Made by a program: the position numbers and the translations under genes. Source: Ascarosepion bandense (lineage: Eukaryota; Mollusca; Cephalopoda; Sepiida; Sepiidae). From it: 64,000 bases of DNA. Of the stretch, positions 40,610-51,144 are shown piece after piece (the stretch's first letter is position 1; the number at the start of each line of letters is the position of its first letter). The stretch is from the NCBI GenBank assembly GCA_037127315.1, contig JBBBDQ010001613.1, positions 361,001 to 425,000 on the forward strand, read 5' to 3'. The notes beneath the pieces were generated by a model, which was not told the origin of the DNA, did no database searches, and saw only the letters and a list, made by a program, of their open reading frames with translations.

Positions 40610-40658
<49 letters not shown>
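40610..40658. repeat. (TA)n microsatellite
   Basis: A TA run between Tc1-E and a LINE A tail. Confidence 0.95.
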
Positions 40659-40664
<6 letters not shown>

Positions 40665-40670
40665 ATTTTT

Positions 40671-41220
40671 AATCATTTCACCCCCAGCAAGGCAGGAACG
40701 CCACTGATATGCAGGGAGTTACATAAATGTAGAAAGATTAATTAGAAAAGAGTGAGGAGTACAAGCTAGTTAGAAAGGAACAATAGAAAGCTGAGAAAGC
40801 AGGTGCAATGACAGATACATGGGCGGAGAGAACGTGAAGATTATACAGGGGAGGGGAGAGAGCTAGAGTCCAGTGGTTAGTAGGTGAGTATTAGCTTTGC
40901 TTTTAAATTTCTGGAGGTCGTAGCCGTCAGGAAAGCAAGAATACGGGAGTGAGTTCCACAGGCGGGAAGTGCGAGAGAGGAAGCCGCAGGAGTAGAATTG
41001 TCGTCTGCATTTGGCTAACCTGACTGTGAATGGGTGGGACCCAGTTGCCAGTCTGGTTGCACGGGTAAACACCTGTTGAGGAGGAATCAGTGACTTAAGC
41101 TCATCCGAGCAGAAGCCATGAAAGTATTTATAGAAGAGACAGAGGGAGGCCACATTTCGACGATGGGAAAGTGGCTGCAGTCGAGTCGCCAGATCAGTAC
41201 CTATGACATTACAGACTCTC
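40671..41220 (-). mobile_element. LINE A 3' portion with tail
   Basis: The minus-strand frame 41153-40863 reads MASLCLFYKYFHGFCSDELK, FTRATRLATGSHPFTV, FYSCGFLSRTSRLWNSLPYS and FKSKANTHLLTTGL then stop. A 3' untranslated region and the tail TTCCTGCCTTGCTGGGGGTG before A/T at 40671 follow. The first about 60 bp (41220-41154) hold GRRICNVIGTDLA-type sequence. No internal stop in the last 96 codons. Confidence 0.9.
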
Positions 41221-41325
41221 CTTTGGATATAATAGTTATTTATTTACCTGTAAATTCAAATAAAACTTAGAGGAGAAATAGCCATTTTCAACATTGAAAA
41301 ATGAAGAAGAAAATAGCCCAGTTAG

Positions 41326-41605
41326 AACATAAGGTAAAGTAAAGTTGCAGTGCAATGGAGCCAAGTTTGAATTCCAGTTGAATTTGTTGCAATCCCTTAT
41401 GTGCAAATACCCTTAGTAAAAGAGTATGTATCCGTCCCTTCTCCCCCTAGTCATGGATTGAATAGCAGGACAGATCAGGTTTTATAGCCTTGGTTAGCAA
41501 CAAGTCTACTGCAGAAAGAAATGGAAACCTACTGTGGGGAAATTGACTGCAGTCATTGATAAAAAAAAGGACATGGTTACCCAAGTGTATATCATGTATG
41601 GCACT
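41326..41605 (+). mobile_element. tRNA-derived SINE, degraded
   Basis: It has an eroded head (GTTGCAGTGCAATGGAGCCA), AATTCCAGTTGAATTTGTTG, GTTTTATAGCCTTGG and the tail GTATGGCACTTAACTAA. The 3' hairpin is interrupted by an A-run. Confidence 0.8.
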
Positions 41606-41629
41606 TAACTAAATGTACATTTAATATGA

Positions 41630-41930
41630 ATCAATTTTCAGGGTGTATGATGAAATTTCTTTGGCTTTGAAAAATATTGCGTCGTCCATGATTGCATCTG
41701 ATTTTTATCACGCCCAGGCATTATTGTCTCGACAGTCGTACAGCTATCGTCTGCGATGGGCGTTACTCCAAGGAAGCGTACAAAAATTATAACGCTGCAC
41801 GAACTCAATGGCAAGCCTTACAGAGGTGTCACGGATACAATTGGTGTCAACCTTTCAACTGTCAGTCGTGTCATCAAGGTTAAGAGACAATCTGGATCCA
41901 TCAGTCTAAAAGCCAATCTCATCTAAAAGG
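41630..41930 (+). mobile_element. Tc1-E left portion
   Basis: GGTGTATGATGAAATTT and TTTTTATCACGCCCAGGCAT precede the transposase start as in the other copies. It is cut off at about 41930, where LINE B begins. Confidence 0.82.
41756..41926 (+). pseudogene. Tc1 transposase N-terminal HTH, 56 codons open
   Basis: It starts MGVTPRKRTKIITLHELNGK and PYRGVTDTIGVNLSTVSRVI, the paired-like helix-turn-helix that binds the inverted repeats in Tc1 transposases. It ends at a TAA after SLKANLI, where the linker with a GRKRKTT-type motif would follow. The ATG at 41756 aligns with MDATPRKR at 63206. No catalytic domain, so it could at most bind DNA. Confidence 0.75.
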
Positions 41931-41944
41931 AAGGAAAGACTTGA

Positions 41945-42275
41945 AGCAACTGAAATGTGGTTCTACAGAAGGATGCTAAGTAGACAATGTGAGCCACGAC
42001 GAGAATGGAAACGAAAAGGAAATTTATACTTAACATCAGGAAGAGACAGATGCAATGAGGAAGGAGGGCTTGGAGAATCTGTTACTTACGGGACGAATAG
42101 AGGGACAGAGAGAGACTGGGGAAATCAACACATGCCTGACGGGCTTGAGTAAGTAGATGCCAGAGCAGGGTTTGGGAGAAATTCCAAGGGTAAAGTTGCT
42201 AAGAACTACAAGAGATAAAGAGATGTGGAGGGCCATGGACATCTACGTTTTTAAGGGATACCGCACATAAAAGAA
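41945..42275 (+). mobile_element. LINE B 3' portion, degraded
   Basis: EMWFYRRMLSR, then out of frame KRNGNLYLTSGRDR, DAMRKEGLENLLLTGRIEGQ and MDIYVFKGYRT then stop, with an AAAGAATA tail. Several deletions. Confidence 0.8.
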
Positions 42276-42418
42276 TATATACATATAAGAAAAAATTAAG
42301 ACAGACACGTTATTTCATGGTAAATCGGGGGTTTAGGCCTATTTCCGGCGAACCATCATCAGCTTTCGTCGTTATTGTACAGAAGGTTTTACACGAGAGA
42401 GTTATTCTACACCGCATG

Positions 42419-42419
<1 letters not shown>

Positions 42420-42466
<47 letters not shown>

Positions 42467-42492
42467 AGCATTTCCCTGTAACAAAATGAATT

Positions 42493-42538
<46 letters not shown>

Positions 42539-42561
42539 AATTCATTTTGTTACAGGGAAAT
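42420..42561. repeat. (TA)n arrays inside an inverted repeat
   Basis: ATTTCCCTGTAACAAAATGA and ATTCAATATA (42470 onward) are mirrored at 42535-42561 (TTCATTTTGTTACAGGGAAA). The two arms flank a 40-bp TA array and a further TA array precedes them. It would form a long cruciform. Confidence 0.9.
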
Positions 42562-42710
42562 AGTCACAAAAGGCCCTCTTCCACTTTGGCAAAAGTCAAA
42601 TTACCGGTCAGGTCAAAACACACTTAGATAATCTACATATCCAAGTAGACTGATGCCATCCGACCATAAAAATCCCAACTATCAATCGCACATATACACA
42701 CTATAAACAC

Positions 42711-42727
42711 ACACACATACATGCTCC

Positions 42728-42766
<39 letters not shown>

Positions 42767-42800
42767 CAATTAACAACAGCAGCAGCAGCAGCAGCAGCAG
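42711..42800. repeat. (CA)n and (GCA)n microsatellites
   Basis: A CA array (42725-42764) followed by AACAACAGCAGCAGCAGCAG-type triplets. Confidence 0.95.
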
Positions 42801-43889
42801 CCAGGAAGGACCATTTGTTGAAAGTCGCGGACTCAAACACAATCCATAAGATTCTGAAGATGAGATTATCTTGAATAATAAATAGGTGATATCCAGCAAC
42901 CTATTTATCTTCCTTTATTTTACTAAACAGCCTTCAAAACATAACCATATTCCTAATATACACAATGCTTCAAGCAAATTACAAAACTTTCTTAACCTAT
43001 TTTATATCTGTTGAGGTTAAGTTCAAGGAAGAGGTCTAAAGCTAAGATTATGGCTGTAGCTTCAGCACTGAAAATTGATGTATTGTCTGGAAGGTAATAC
43101 TATTTATAATTAATTACATATAAAATGTTAATGCTTTTTCTGCTTTTAATTGTCTGATGAGAAATAATTCTTAATTTAAGGATTGAATATGTTCCTTGTG
43201 ATTTTACATCGAGAAAATACGCATGAAATTTCCCCTATTATAGCACTAAATAATTGAGCTTAACAACTCTCAAAATATTGCAATGACAATCACGAGTTTG
43301 AACATAGATCATTATTTAAATAAGTAAATGGGTACCAATGAAAAGATTCAAAACTGACAAGTTTTTCTCTGAAGCAGACGTTAAACATATGAGAGCGTTA
43401 TCACCTCCTTCAACTTACCTTTCTTTCTTTCTTTCTTTCTTTCTTTTAAACATTCTTATAATGATGTTCACCTTGTACATTTTGGAGTTTTTGGGTACCC
43501 TTGTATACTAGCGATCTAGCCATGAGCTGGCTCATTTAATACTTCACCAATAGAAGGGGTAACCAATCAGAAGGCTAAAAATATTCAATGTGACGTGTAT
43601 AAAGTCGACCATATTTTCTCGAGTATTGGTGATATAGCCAGATACAGTAGAGTGTCTGACTCGTGAGTGTTAATCTTTGACGTTGTTTCATTGAACAGAT
43701 TACGTACAGCGCTGTATTCTATATTCATAAATTATGGTGAACATGGTCAACAGTACAAGGCCAAAGAGCCACTCAAAGTAGGAAGTTAAAGAATAAGAGG
43801 CACCAACCCAAGCAAAGAGATGATGACACTAAGTCGCAAGATAGCACCAGAAGAGAAATAGAAGGAAAATGCTTTACAAGAAAGCGGAA
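42801..43889. other. Unassigned sequence
   Basis: No gene or known element recognised. A (TTTC)n run lies at 43418-43446. The stretch 43500-43700 has a TGTGACGTGTATAAAG promoter-like box near 43590 and could be an eroded LTR, but no ends were found. Confidence 0.4.
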
Positions 43890-44368
43890 ACCCAATCATA
43901 AACAGGAAAAAAGGCATGAACCTCTACTCTTGTTGAAAAAGAACAGGGAAAAGTGCGAATCGGATAATAGGCTAACCTATTAGAAAAAAAAATTAAAAAT
44001 CTATAGTAAATATACTTTCGGAGTTTTAAGCGGAGACGTGGAAAGTATAAAGTTTTGAAGTAGATTTTATAAGGAACTGGAAATTCGGCTATAAACAGGA
44101 AACAAGATATGCTCTTGGCCCTCTTCAGGTGAAAGGAATTACGAACCGAACTCTTTATTACGATCATTGGGGTTTCTCATGGATTCTCATTCCATGTACG
44201 ATGCTACTATGGTAGCCATGAGTTATATTCCTTTAACTTACCTCATCTAAGTTATTTGTTCACTAGAGCTTTGGTGACTTTTATATATTTTTATGGAGAA
44301 TCCTTAAATAGCAACAGCCAGTAATCAGTTGAAGTTGAAACTGGCAGCTCAAAGTTGCCCAGTAAATT

Positions 44369-44674
44369 GATCAGTCAGTTAAGTGCCATACGTGATACAT
44401 GCTTGGGCGATCATGTCTCGAAAGAGATTTGACTGACTGGGCAGAAGATTATCCCGCAGTAGGTTGCCATTGCTTTCTGCGGTAGACTGGTTGCCAATCA
44501 AGGCTAGAGAACCCAATCTGTCCTGTTATTTGTCCCATAACTGGAAGGAAGAGACGGATTAATGCCTTTCTCAAGGGTATTTGCGCGTATATGATTGCAA
44601 CGAATTCAACTGGAATTCGAACTCCGATTCCTCGTTTCGAGTCGATATCCACTGGACCATAACGCACATCCTAT
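44369..44674 (-). mobile_element. tRNA-derived SINE, full length with 8-bp target duplication
   Basis: Head GGATGTGCGTTATGGTCCAG to tail TTAACTGACTGATC with the GTCTCGAAAGAGAT hairpin. AGTAAATT flanks both sides (44361-44368 and 44675-44682). Confidence 0.88.
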
Positions 44675-44839
44675 AGTAAATTTGTAGGTGGTTTATATGA
44701 CAGTCTGGGAGATCCCACTCTGCCATGTAGGCAAGTCTATTCTGTAGGTTCTGATTGGCTGATGATTCCAGTGTGGATATTGTGCTCAATAAGGATAAAC
44801 CTCTATTTTTGTTCAAAGGGAGTGTGAACGAGACAATCT

Positions 44840-45375
44840 TTTATGTGCCTTGTCCCTTCAGGACGTAGGCGATCATGGCTTTCAACGTCTCCGTATCCCT
44901 GGTGGCTCTTAGCACGCTTTCTCTTGTTACACCACGCATTCCTCGTTCCATCATCCACCTGATTAGGTCTTCAAATATGTTATCCATTGCTTTCCCTTGT
45001 CTCTTTTTCTCTCTATCTGGCCTGTTAGTATCAGGTTCTCCAAGCCCTCTTTCCTCATTCCATGTTCCATGGAACTTCAGCTGTCTCTTCCTGATACTCT
45101 GTATTAATTTCCTTTTCGTTTTAATCATTTCCAAAACCTCATCATTGCTCACATACTCGACCCATGATATCTGCAGTATCCTTCTGTAGAACCACATTTC
45201 AGTTGCTTGAAGTCTCTCCTACATCTTTGATGATATTGTCCAGCACTCACTGCCATATTGAATAACTAACATCACATAGCAATCCAGTACACTCTTCTTT
45301 GTTTCTAGCGAAATTGTCCGATTCCTTAAAACTTCAAAAATGCTTCCTTCGTCAAGCCAATTGACGGAAAGTGCG
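44840..45375 (-). mobile_element. LINE B 3' portion
   Basis: The minus strand reads MWFYRRILQISWVEYVSNDE and LIQSIRKRQLKFHG, then frameshifts to DLIRWMMERGMRGVTRESVL and MIAYVLKGQGT. The upstream part has the degraded VMLVIQYGSECWTISSKM region. The tail is short and lacks an obvious (GAA)n. Confidence 0.85.
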
Positions 45376-45909
45376 ACACAGGTATTCAAACGAGACAATA
45401 AGCGAACATAAAACTATCTACTCGTATTATTGTGAGGAGAGAAGCAAAAAATGATATCAGAGGCGTTGTTTGGTTTGATTAAGAGAAGAAAAATGTGTTT
45501 ATATATGTGCTTGCACTGGTGTGTGAATAAAAACGACCTGTGGGGAGTGTGAACCGGGCTATAGACAAACCTATCTACTCATATTGGAGACAAAAATGCA
45601 AATAAATAATAAACTTTCAAAGTGTTATGCGGAGACTTTAGAAGCTGAAGTAGACGTTAAAAGAAACCAAAACCCATTTCTAAACAGGAAACACGGGATA
45701 ACTATTTACTACTTTTCAAAACACCTGGAAGGAGTGTGAACCGGGCGATAGGAAAAACCTATTTACTCCGATTGAGGAAAAAAGTGAATAAATAGCAAGT
45801 AAAATTCCATAGTTTTAGTTCACACATATGTTACACATTGCCATTCCTCATAAATAATGGAGTATAATTTACGAGATATTAACTGCGGAAATTATTCGGT
45901 AATCGATAA

Positions 45910-45911
<2 letters not shown>

Positions 45912-45960
<49 letters not shown>
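45912..45960. repeat. (TA)n microsatellite
   Basis: An uninterrupted TA run. Confidence 0.95.
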
Positions 45961-45969
<9 letters not shown>

Positions 45970-46053
45970 AAACTTTGCTGAAATTTTTTTTTAGGTCAGT
46001 AATTGAAATAAACCTGTCTACAGGCAACCGCACGTAAGAATGAAAAGTATACA

Positions 46054-46271
46054 GTACTGTGCAAAAGTATTAGGACAAGAACTATTTTATCTTTTATGAG
46101 GCATATTGACAGAAAATAAACAATCTAATTAAAGTAAATTTATTTGATATGTTCAACAAATGCTTTAACAAGAAGAAAAATACTTGTTACTAAATAAATT
46201 TAATATTTAGTATAATAGCCTTTTGCTTTGAAATAATAAAATATATTGCGACAATTTACCGATCACACCTA

Positions 46272-46323
<52 letters not shown>

Positions 46324-46554
46324 CTGTGCAAAAGTATTATAACAAGAACTATTTTATCTTTTCTGAGGCATATTGACAGAAAATAAACAATTTTTTATTA
46401 AAGTAATTTTATTTGATTTACTCAACAAATGCTTTAACAAGAAAAAGTACTTGTTACAAAATAAATTTCATATTTAGTATAATAGCCTTTTGCTTTGAAA
46501 TAATAAATAATTGCGACAATTTATCAACCGCACCTAGTATCTATCTATCTATCT

Positions 46555-46592
<38 letters not shown>

Positions 46593-47243
46593 GTGCAAAA
46601 AGTATTAGGACAAGAACTATTTTATCTTTTCTGAGGCATATTGACAGAAAATAAACAATTTTTTATTAAAGTAATTTTATTTGATTTACTCAACAAATGT
46701 TTTAACAAGAAAAAATACTTGTTACAAAATAAATTTCATATTTAGTATAGTAGCCTTTTGCTTTGATCACAGCCTTCATTCTGTCAGGCATTGACATCAC
46801 AAGCTTCTCCAATGTATCTAATGGTATCTCCTGCCAAGCAGCTTGTATTTGTTCCCAAAGTATGTCTTACGAAGTAACATTAGATTTATCAATTCAAGAG
46901 TGGGGAATAAGAAAAAGGTGAGTCACATCCAAGGGTGATAGAATAATGAGTAGTTTTAAAATAACTTGTTTAATAGAAAATAGGAAAAAATAGATATAAC
47001 TTCTTTTTAATACATTTCTTTTACACCTAATTTTAAATAATCAATATTTATTAGCAATTTACTTGGCATTTCACCTTGTATTTGAATTTCAGTGAGGTTT
47101 TTAGAAAAATCGCCCCTATCCTAATACTTTTGCACACTACCGGTAGTGTGCAAAAGTGTTAAGACAGGGGTGATTTTAAACTTTATTTTGATGCCTCATA
47201 AATGATAAATAGTTATTGTCCTAATACATTTACACAGTACTGC

Positions 47244-47245
<2 letters not shown>
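46054..47245 (-). mobile_element. Tc1-B element preceded by two extra copies of its 3' end
   Basis: CAGTACTGTGCAAAAGTATT-type ends occur at about 46054, 46322 and 46588, each followed by the same 200-240 bp 3' region (AGGCATATTGACAGAAAATA, AGTATAATAGCCTTTTGCTT) and separated by TA or TCTA arrays. The third copy continues into a transposase C-terminus on the minus strand (46870-46752: TLWEQIQAAWQEIPLDTLEK, LVMSMPDRMKAVIKAKG). The internal palindrome is at 47115-47180 and the far end at about 47240. DDE residues are absent. Confidence 0.85.
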
Positions 47246-47246
<1 letters not shown>

Positions 47247-47281
<35 letters not shown>

Positions 47282-47365
47282 ATCCACATACAAGCCTGTT
47301 TCACTGAATCACAGATCATCAGATTTTTTGTGATTCCTTCTGGATTTAAACGCAATATATCTGCG
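47247..47365. repeat. (TA)n plus shared flank phrase
   Basis: After the TA run, GTCATCCACATACAAGCCTG and TTTCACTGAATCACAGATCA resemble 58680-58725. The same sequence thus flanks two Tc1-B insertions. Confidence 0.7.
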
Positions 47366-47369
47366 AATG

Positions 47370-47637
47370 TGCGTTGTGTTGCAAGGGACATCGCCTCGCA
47401 ACGAGAAATCGATGAGCCGAGTTCGAATTCCAGTTGAATTCATTGCATTCATTTTGGAAAAGTATTAATCCGTCTAGCTATGAGTTAAATAGCAGGACAG
47501 ACTAGGTTTTATAGCCTTGGTTGGCAACCAGTCTACAGCAGAAAGTAATAGTAATATTCTACCTAGTCACTCATGTCTCTTTCGAAACATGATCGTCTAA
47601 GCGTATATCAAGTGTGGCACTTAACTGATTGACTGAA
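47370..47637 (+). mobile_element. tRNA-derived SINE, near full length
   Basis: Head ATGTGCGTTGTGTTGCAAGG, B-box-like GAGTTCGAATTCC, hairpin CATGTCTCTTTCGAAACATG and end GGCACTTAACTGATTGACTG. Internal deletions shorten it. Confidence 0.87.
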
Positions 47638-47670
47638 ATGTGTATAACACTAACTTTAATCGAGTATGTA

Positions 47671-47862
47671 CACTACCGGCTATAATTATTAGGCAACCTC
47701 AGTTTTTTTTAAAGAAATTATGTATTTCATACTATTTTTAGTATTTATTGCCAAGTAGATAATTCTAAATGAAAATAGAATGGTTCTTTTGTTATTATTA
47801 CTTTGCAAAATTTTACAGGGCAAATAGCAACAATTTACCCATCGCACCCTGTAGATTTGCTA

Positions 47863-47945
<83 letters not shown>

Positions 47946-48346
47946 TACCGGCTATAATTATTAGGCCACCGCAGTTTATTTTAAAGAAATGATGTATTTA
48001 ATACTATTTTTAGTATTTATTGCAAGTGGATAATTGTAAATGAAAATGGAATGGTTCTTTTATTATTATTACTTTGCAAAATTTTACAAAACAAAGAAGC
48101 AGAGATGAACTCATCCAAATCACCCTAAATTTGTTTTCATTCTTTCATTGATGAAACTGCAATATAGGTAATTATTAAATATTTATAAATTCATTTGATG
48201 CACATGTTATTGTGCAGTATTAACAAAAGAAGCATTCCATTTTCATTTACAATTATTCACTTACGTGGCAATAAATTCTAAAAAATACTATGAAATACAT
48301 CATTTTTTAAAACACTGGGGTTACCTAATAATTATGACCGGTAGTG
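47671..48346 (+). mobile_element. Tc1-A element with duplicated left end
   Basis: Left ends at 47671 and 47942 (CACTACCGGCTATAATTATT) flank a (CTAT)n(TA)n array (47859-47941). The right end at 48346 is the inverted copy (AATAATTATGACCGGTAGTG). It has the same architecture as 10485-11066. No readable transposase remains. Confidence 0.87.
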
Positions 48347-48397
48347 TATGTATATATGTATGTATGTGTGTGCTCCTGAAATAGACCTTGAACTATT

Positions 48398-50000
48398 ACC
48401 GTATTTTTCCAAGCATTTTACGCCTTTATCCATAATACGCACTGCTAAAATTGTGCCGAAAATGTGGGAAAATTGCTTCCACTCACGCATAATACGCACC
48501 CCTTGTTTAGTAACCAAATCCTATAAATTGTCAGTCAGTTAAGTGCCATACGTGATACACACTTTGGGCGATCATGTCTCAAAAGAGACATGACTGACTT
48601 GGCAGAAGATTATCCCGCAATAGGTTGCCATTGCTTTCTGTGGTAGACTGGTTGCCAGCCATGGCTATAGAACCCAATCTGTCCTATTATTTAACCCATA
48701 AATGGAGGGAAGAGACGGATTAATACCTTTCCCAAGGGTATTTGTGAGTAAGTGAATGCAACGAATTAACTGGAATTCGAACTCAGCTTTCCGATTTCTC
48801 ATTCTAAGCCGATATCCACTGCACTGCAACGCACACCTCTCCAATTTCATTTTTAATTTCTTATTCAAGCTGTAATTGACGATATTTATCAAAATTGCCA
48901 CTCATCACAATTCTAAAAAGGAAACGGAAATGCCTACTTTGTGCCTACTGCGCAAACTCTTTAACTTGTTTTTGTTCAATAAAATGTGCAAACGTAGAAT
49001 AATATTATTCTAATTTAGTTTTACGATAGTTCTTATTTTATTTTACATTTGTAAGTATTGTTAGGTAGATATGATTGTATTTGGCAATCTCATGGGTTCG
49101 TAATTGCCGAATGTTAGTGTCAAATTGTCGTATGTTTGTGGTGAGTAGTCATTTCAAAACTGAAATCGACCTTTGAAACGGCAATTCGTAAAATAATTTT
49201 ATGTGGCTGTGCATAATACGCACCCTTAATCTTGCTTATTATTTTTTTACAAAAAATCGAAAGCTTAAAGCATCTACTTTAACGTAGAAACACTTAAACT
49301 TAACTGATTTTCACAAATATGGTGGAAAGTATCTTCTTGTACCTAAGGTCTCAATTATCCTCCAACCTGTCCACACTGGTGAACTTCAGATGTGAACACA
49401 CTTGCCACAAATCTTTATACATAAGATTTTAAGTCAAGTTTAAATCTTTTGATACATTAATATATTATAATGGCACATTTATATTTCAATGTAACTACCG
49501 TATTTCCCTAAGCATAATACGCCTTCGTCCATAATACGCACCCTTAAGATTGTGCTGAAAGTGTGGGAAAATGCTTCTACTCACACATAATATTCACCCC
49601 TTCTTGGGAATCAAAACCCTGTAAATTGTACCTCATTCATTTTTAACCAGGAGTGTTGTAAAGTAAGAATATGAGTAGGTAAGAATAAGATCTCGAAAGA
49701 ATGTTGTCAACTGCTGGTTGTTTAGCTTATACACACACATTTTACAGATATCCGTTTCTACCAAAATAAACTTTCTTATTCCGGTAGTCTCGACCAATCA
49801 GAATGTATCATGCAGAAACAACATGGCGGCACCCATAGTTTGTCGCATCACCATAAGTTTTTCACAGAAAATGGTTTTAAACATAGAATAATATTATTCT
49901 AATTTAGTTTTATGATAGTTCTTTGTTTATTATTTAAAACAAAAAGAAAAGGCGTGTTATACATGGCAAATTACAGTACATAATACCCACTGAATTTAGG
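48398..50000. mobile_element. Repeat M: DNA-transposon-like, CATAATACGC-rich
   Basis: It starts TACCGTATTTTTCCAAGCAT and has repeated CATAATACGCACC phrases. A second start-like end lies at 49498 (ACCGTATTTCCCTAAGCATA). It closes near 50000 with GCGTGTTATACATGGCAAAT and TACAGTA, a rough inverted counterpart. The interior 48917-49215 is duplicated at 50630-50930. The class is uncertain. Confidence 0.55.
48529..48838 (-). mobile_element. tRNA-derived SINE, full length, nested in repeat M
   Basis: Head TGTGCGTTGCAGTGCAGTGG with GAGTTCGAATTCC, hairpin GTCTCAAAAGAGAC and tail TTAACTGACTGAC. Confidence 0.9.
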
Positions 50001-50282
50001 AGTATATTGTACCTTGAACTCCTGGCGAGTATAGTGCCACCATTTATTACAATTAAACGAAGGGTTTTTGAATAAGAGTCATTTTTTCGGTTTTTGCAGG
50101 ATGATTAATAAGAAATTACCTTTTTTTTTATCTTTTTTTAATATGCATTCTTATATCAATTCGTATATATAAACAAAGACTTGCATATTATATTCCAACT
50201 ATCATGCGTGTTCAATAAAATGTGTAAACATAGAATAATATTATTCTAATCTAGTTTTATGATAATGCTTATTTATTTTACA

Positions 50283-50620
50283 CTAACAGTATAGCCCGGC
50301 GTTGCTCGGGTGTAATGAAAGCTTTAAAACTAATCCATGGTCCTGGAGCTCAGACTCAGCCTAAAGAAGATTTGAGTGAAGTTTGGTGAGAATCCGATAA
50401 AAATTGTGGATTTGTGTAAAGGACATACAGACAGATAAACAGATATACACACAAACATCTTGCCTTTTATATATATAAAAGGCAAGTTGTTTGTGTATGT
50501 ATCTGTTTATTTGTCTGTATGTCCTTTATACAAATCCACAATATATATTATCGATTTTCTGCACTATCGTAAGAACTGCAACCTTGAAACTTCTAAATAT
50601 CGTTTCTTCTGTCTTTTCTA
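50283..50620 (-). mobile_element. Helitron, 5' truncated, with internal palindrome
   Basis: The 3' end keeps the perfect CCCGAGCAACGCCGGG hairpin, but the terminal CTAG has become TTAG on the minus strand (CTAA on plus). It lacks the 5' half after CTTCTAAATATCGTTTCTTC. The middle carries a 140-bp inverted duplication (50403-50542). Confidence 0.75.
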
Positions 50621-50629
50621 TGGAAACGG

Positions 50630-51130
50630 AAATGCCTACTTTGTGCCTACTGAGCAAACTCATTAACTTGTTTTTATTCAATAAAATGTGCAAACGTAGA
50701 ATAAAATTATTATAATTTAGTTTTACGATAGTTCTTATTTTATTTCACATTTATAAGTATTTTTAGGTAGATATGATTGTATTTGATCTTTATTTGGGGG
50801 GTCATAATCGCCGAACGTTAGTGTCACATTAACGTACGTTTGTGGTGAGTAATCATATTATAACTGAAATCGGCCTGTGAAACGGCAATTCTTTAATGAT
50901 TTTTTGTAGCTGTGCATAATACGAACCCGGAAGAAGTGTATTATACATGGCAAATTACCGTACATAATACCCACCGAATTTAGGAGCATATTTTACGTTG
51001 AACCCCTGGTGAGAATAGTGTCAACATTTATTAAGACGAAGAGTTCTTGAGCAAGGGTCATTTTTTCTGTTTTTGTAGGATGATTAATAAAAAATTATCT
51101 TTTTTTTTTTTTTTTCAATATGCATTCTCA
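50630..51130. repeat. Repeat M, second copy
   Basis: GGAAACGGAAATGCCTACTT, TAGGTAGATATGATTGTATT and AACTGAAATCGGCCTGTGAA repeat 48917-49215 in direct order. TATTATACATGGCAAATTAC near 50940 repeats the 49960 end. Confidence 0.7.
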
Positions 51131-51144
51131 TCAATCCGTATATA

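Larger units (their letters stand above)
43890..45815. repeat. 187-bp tandem repeat family, split by SINE and LINE B
   Basis: AGTGTGAACCGGGC and ACCTATYTACTC recur at 45546 and 45733 (period 187), with TGCGGAGAC, AAGTAGACGTTAAAAG and TAAACAGGAAACA in between. Diverged units are visible at 43893-44112 (TAAGCGGAGACG, TATAAACAGGAAACA) and at 44770-44835. The array is interrupted by repeat P-like sequence, a SINE (44369-44674) and LINE B (44840-45375). Confidence 0.7.
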
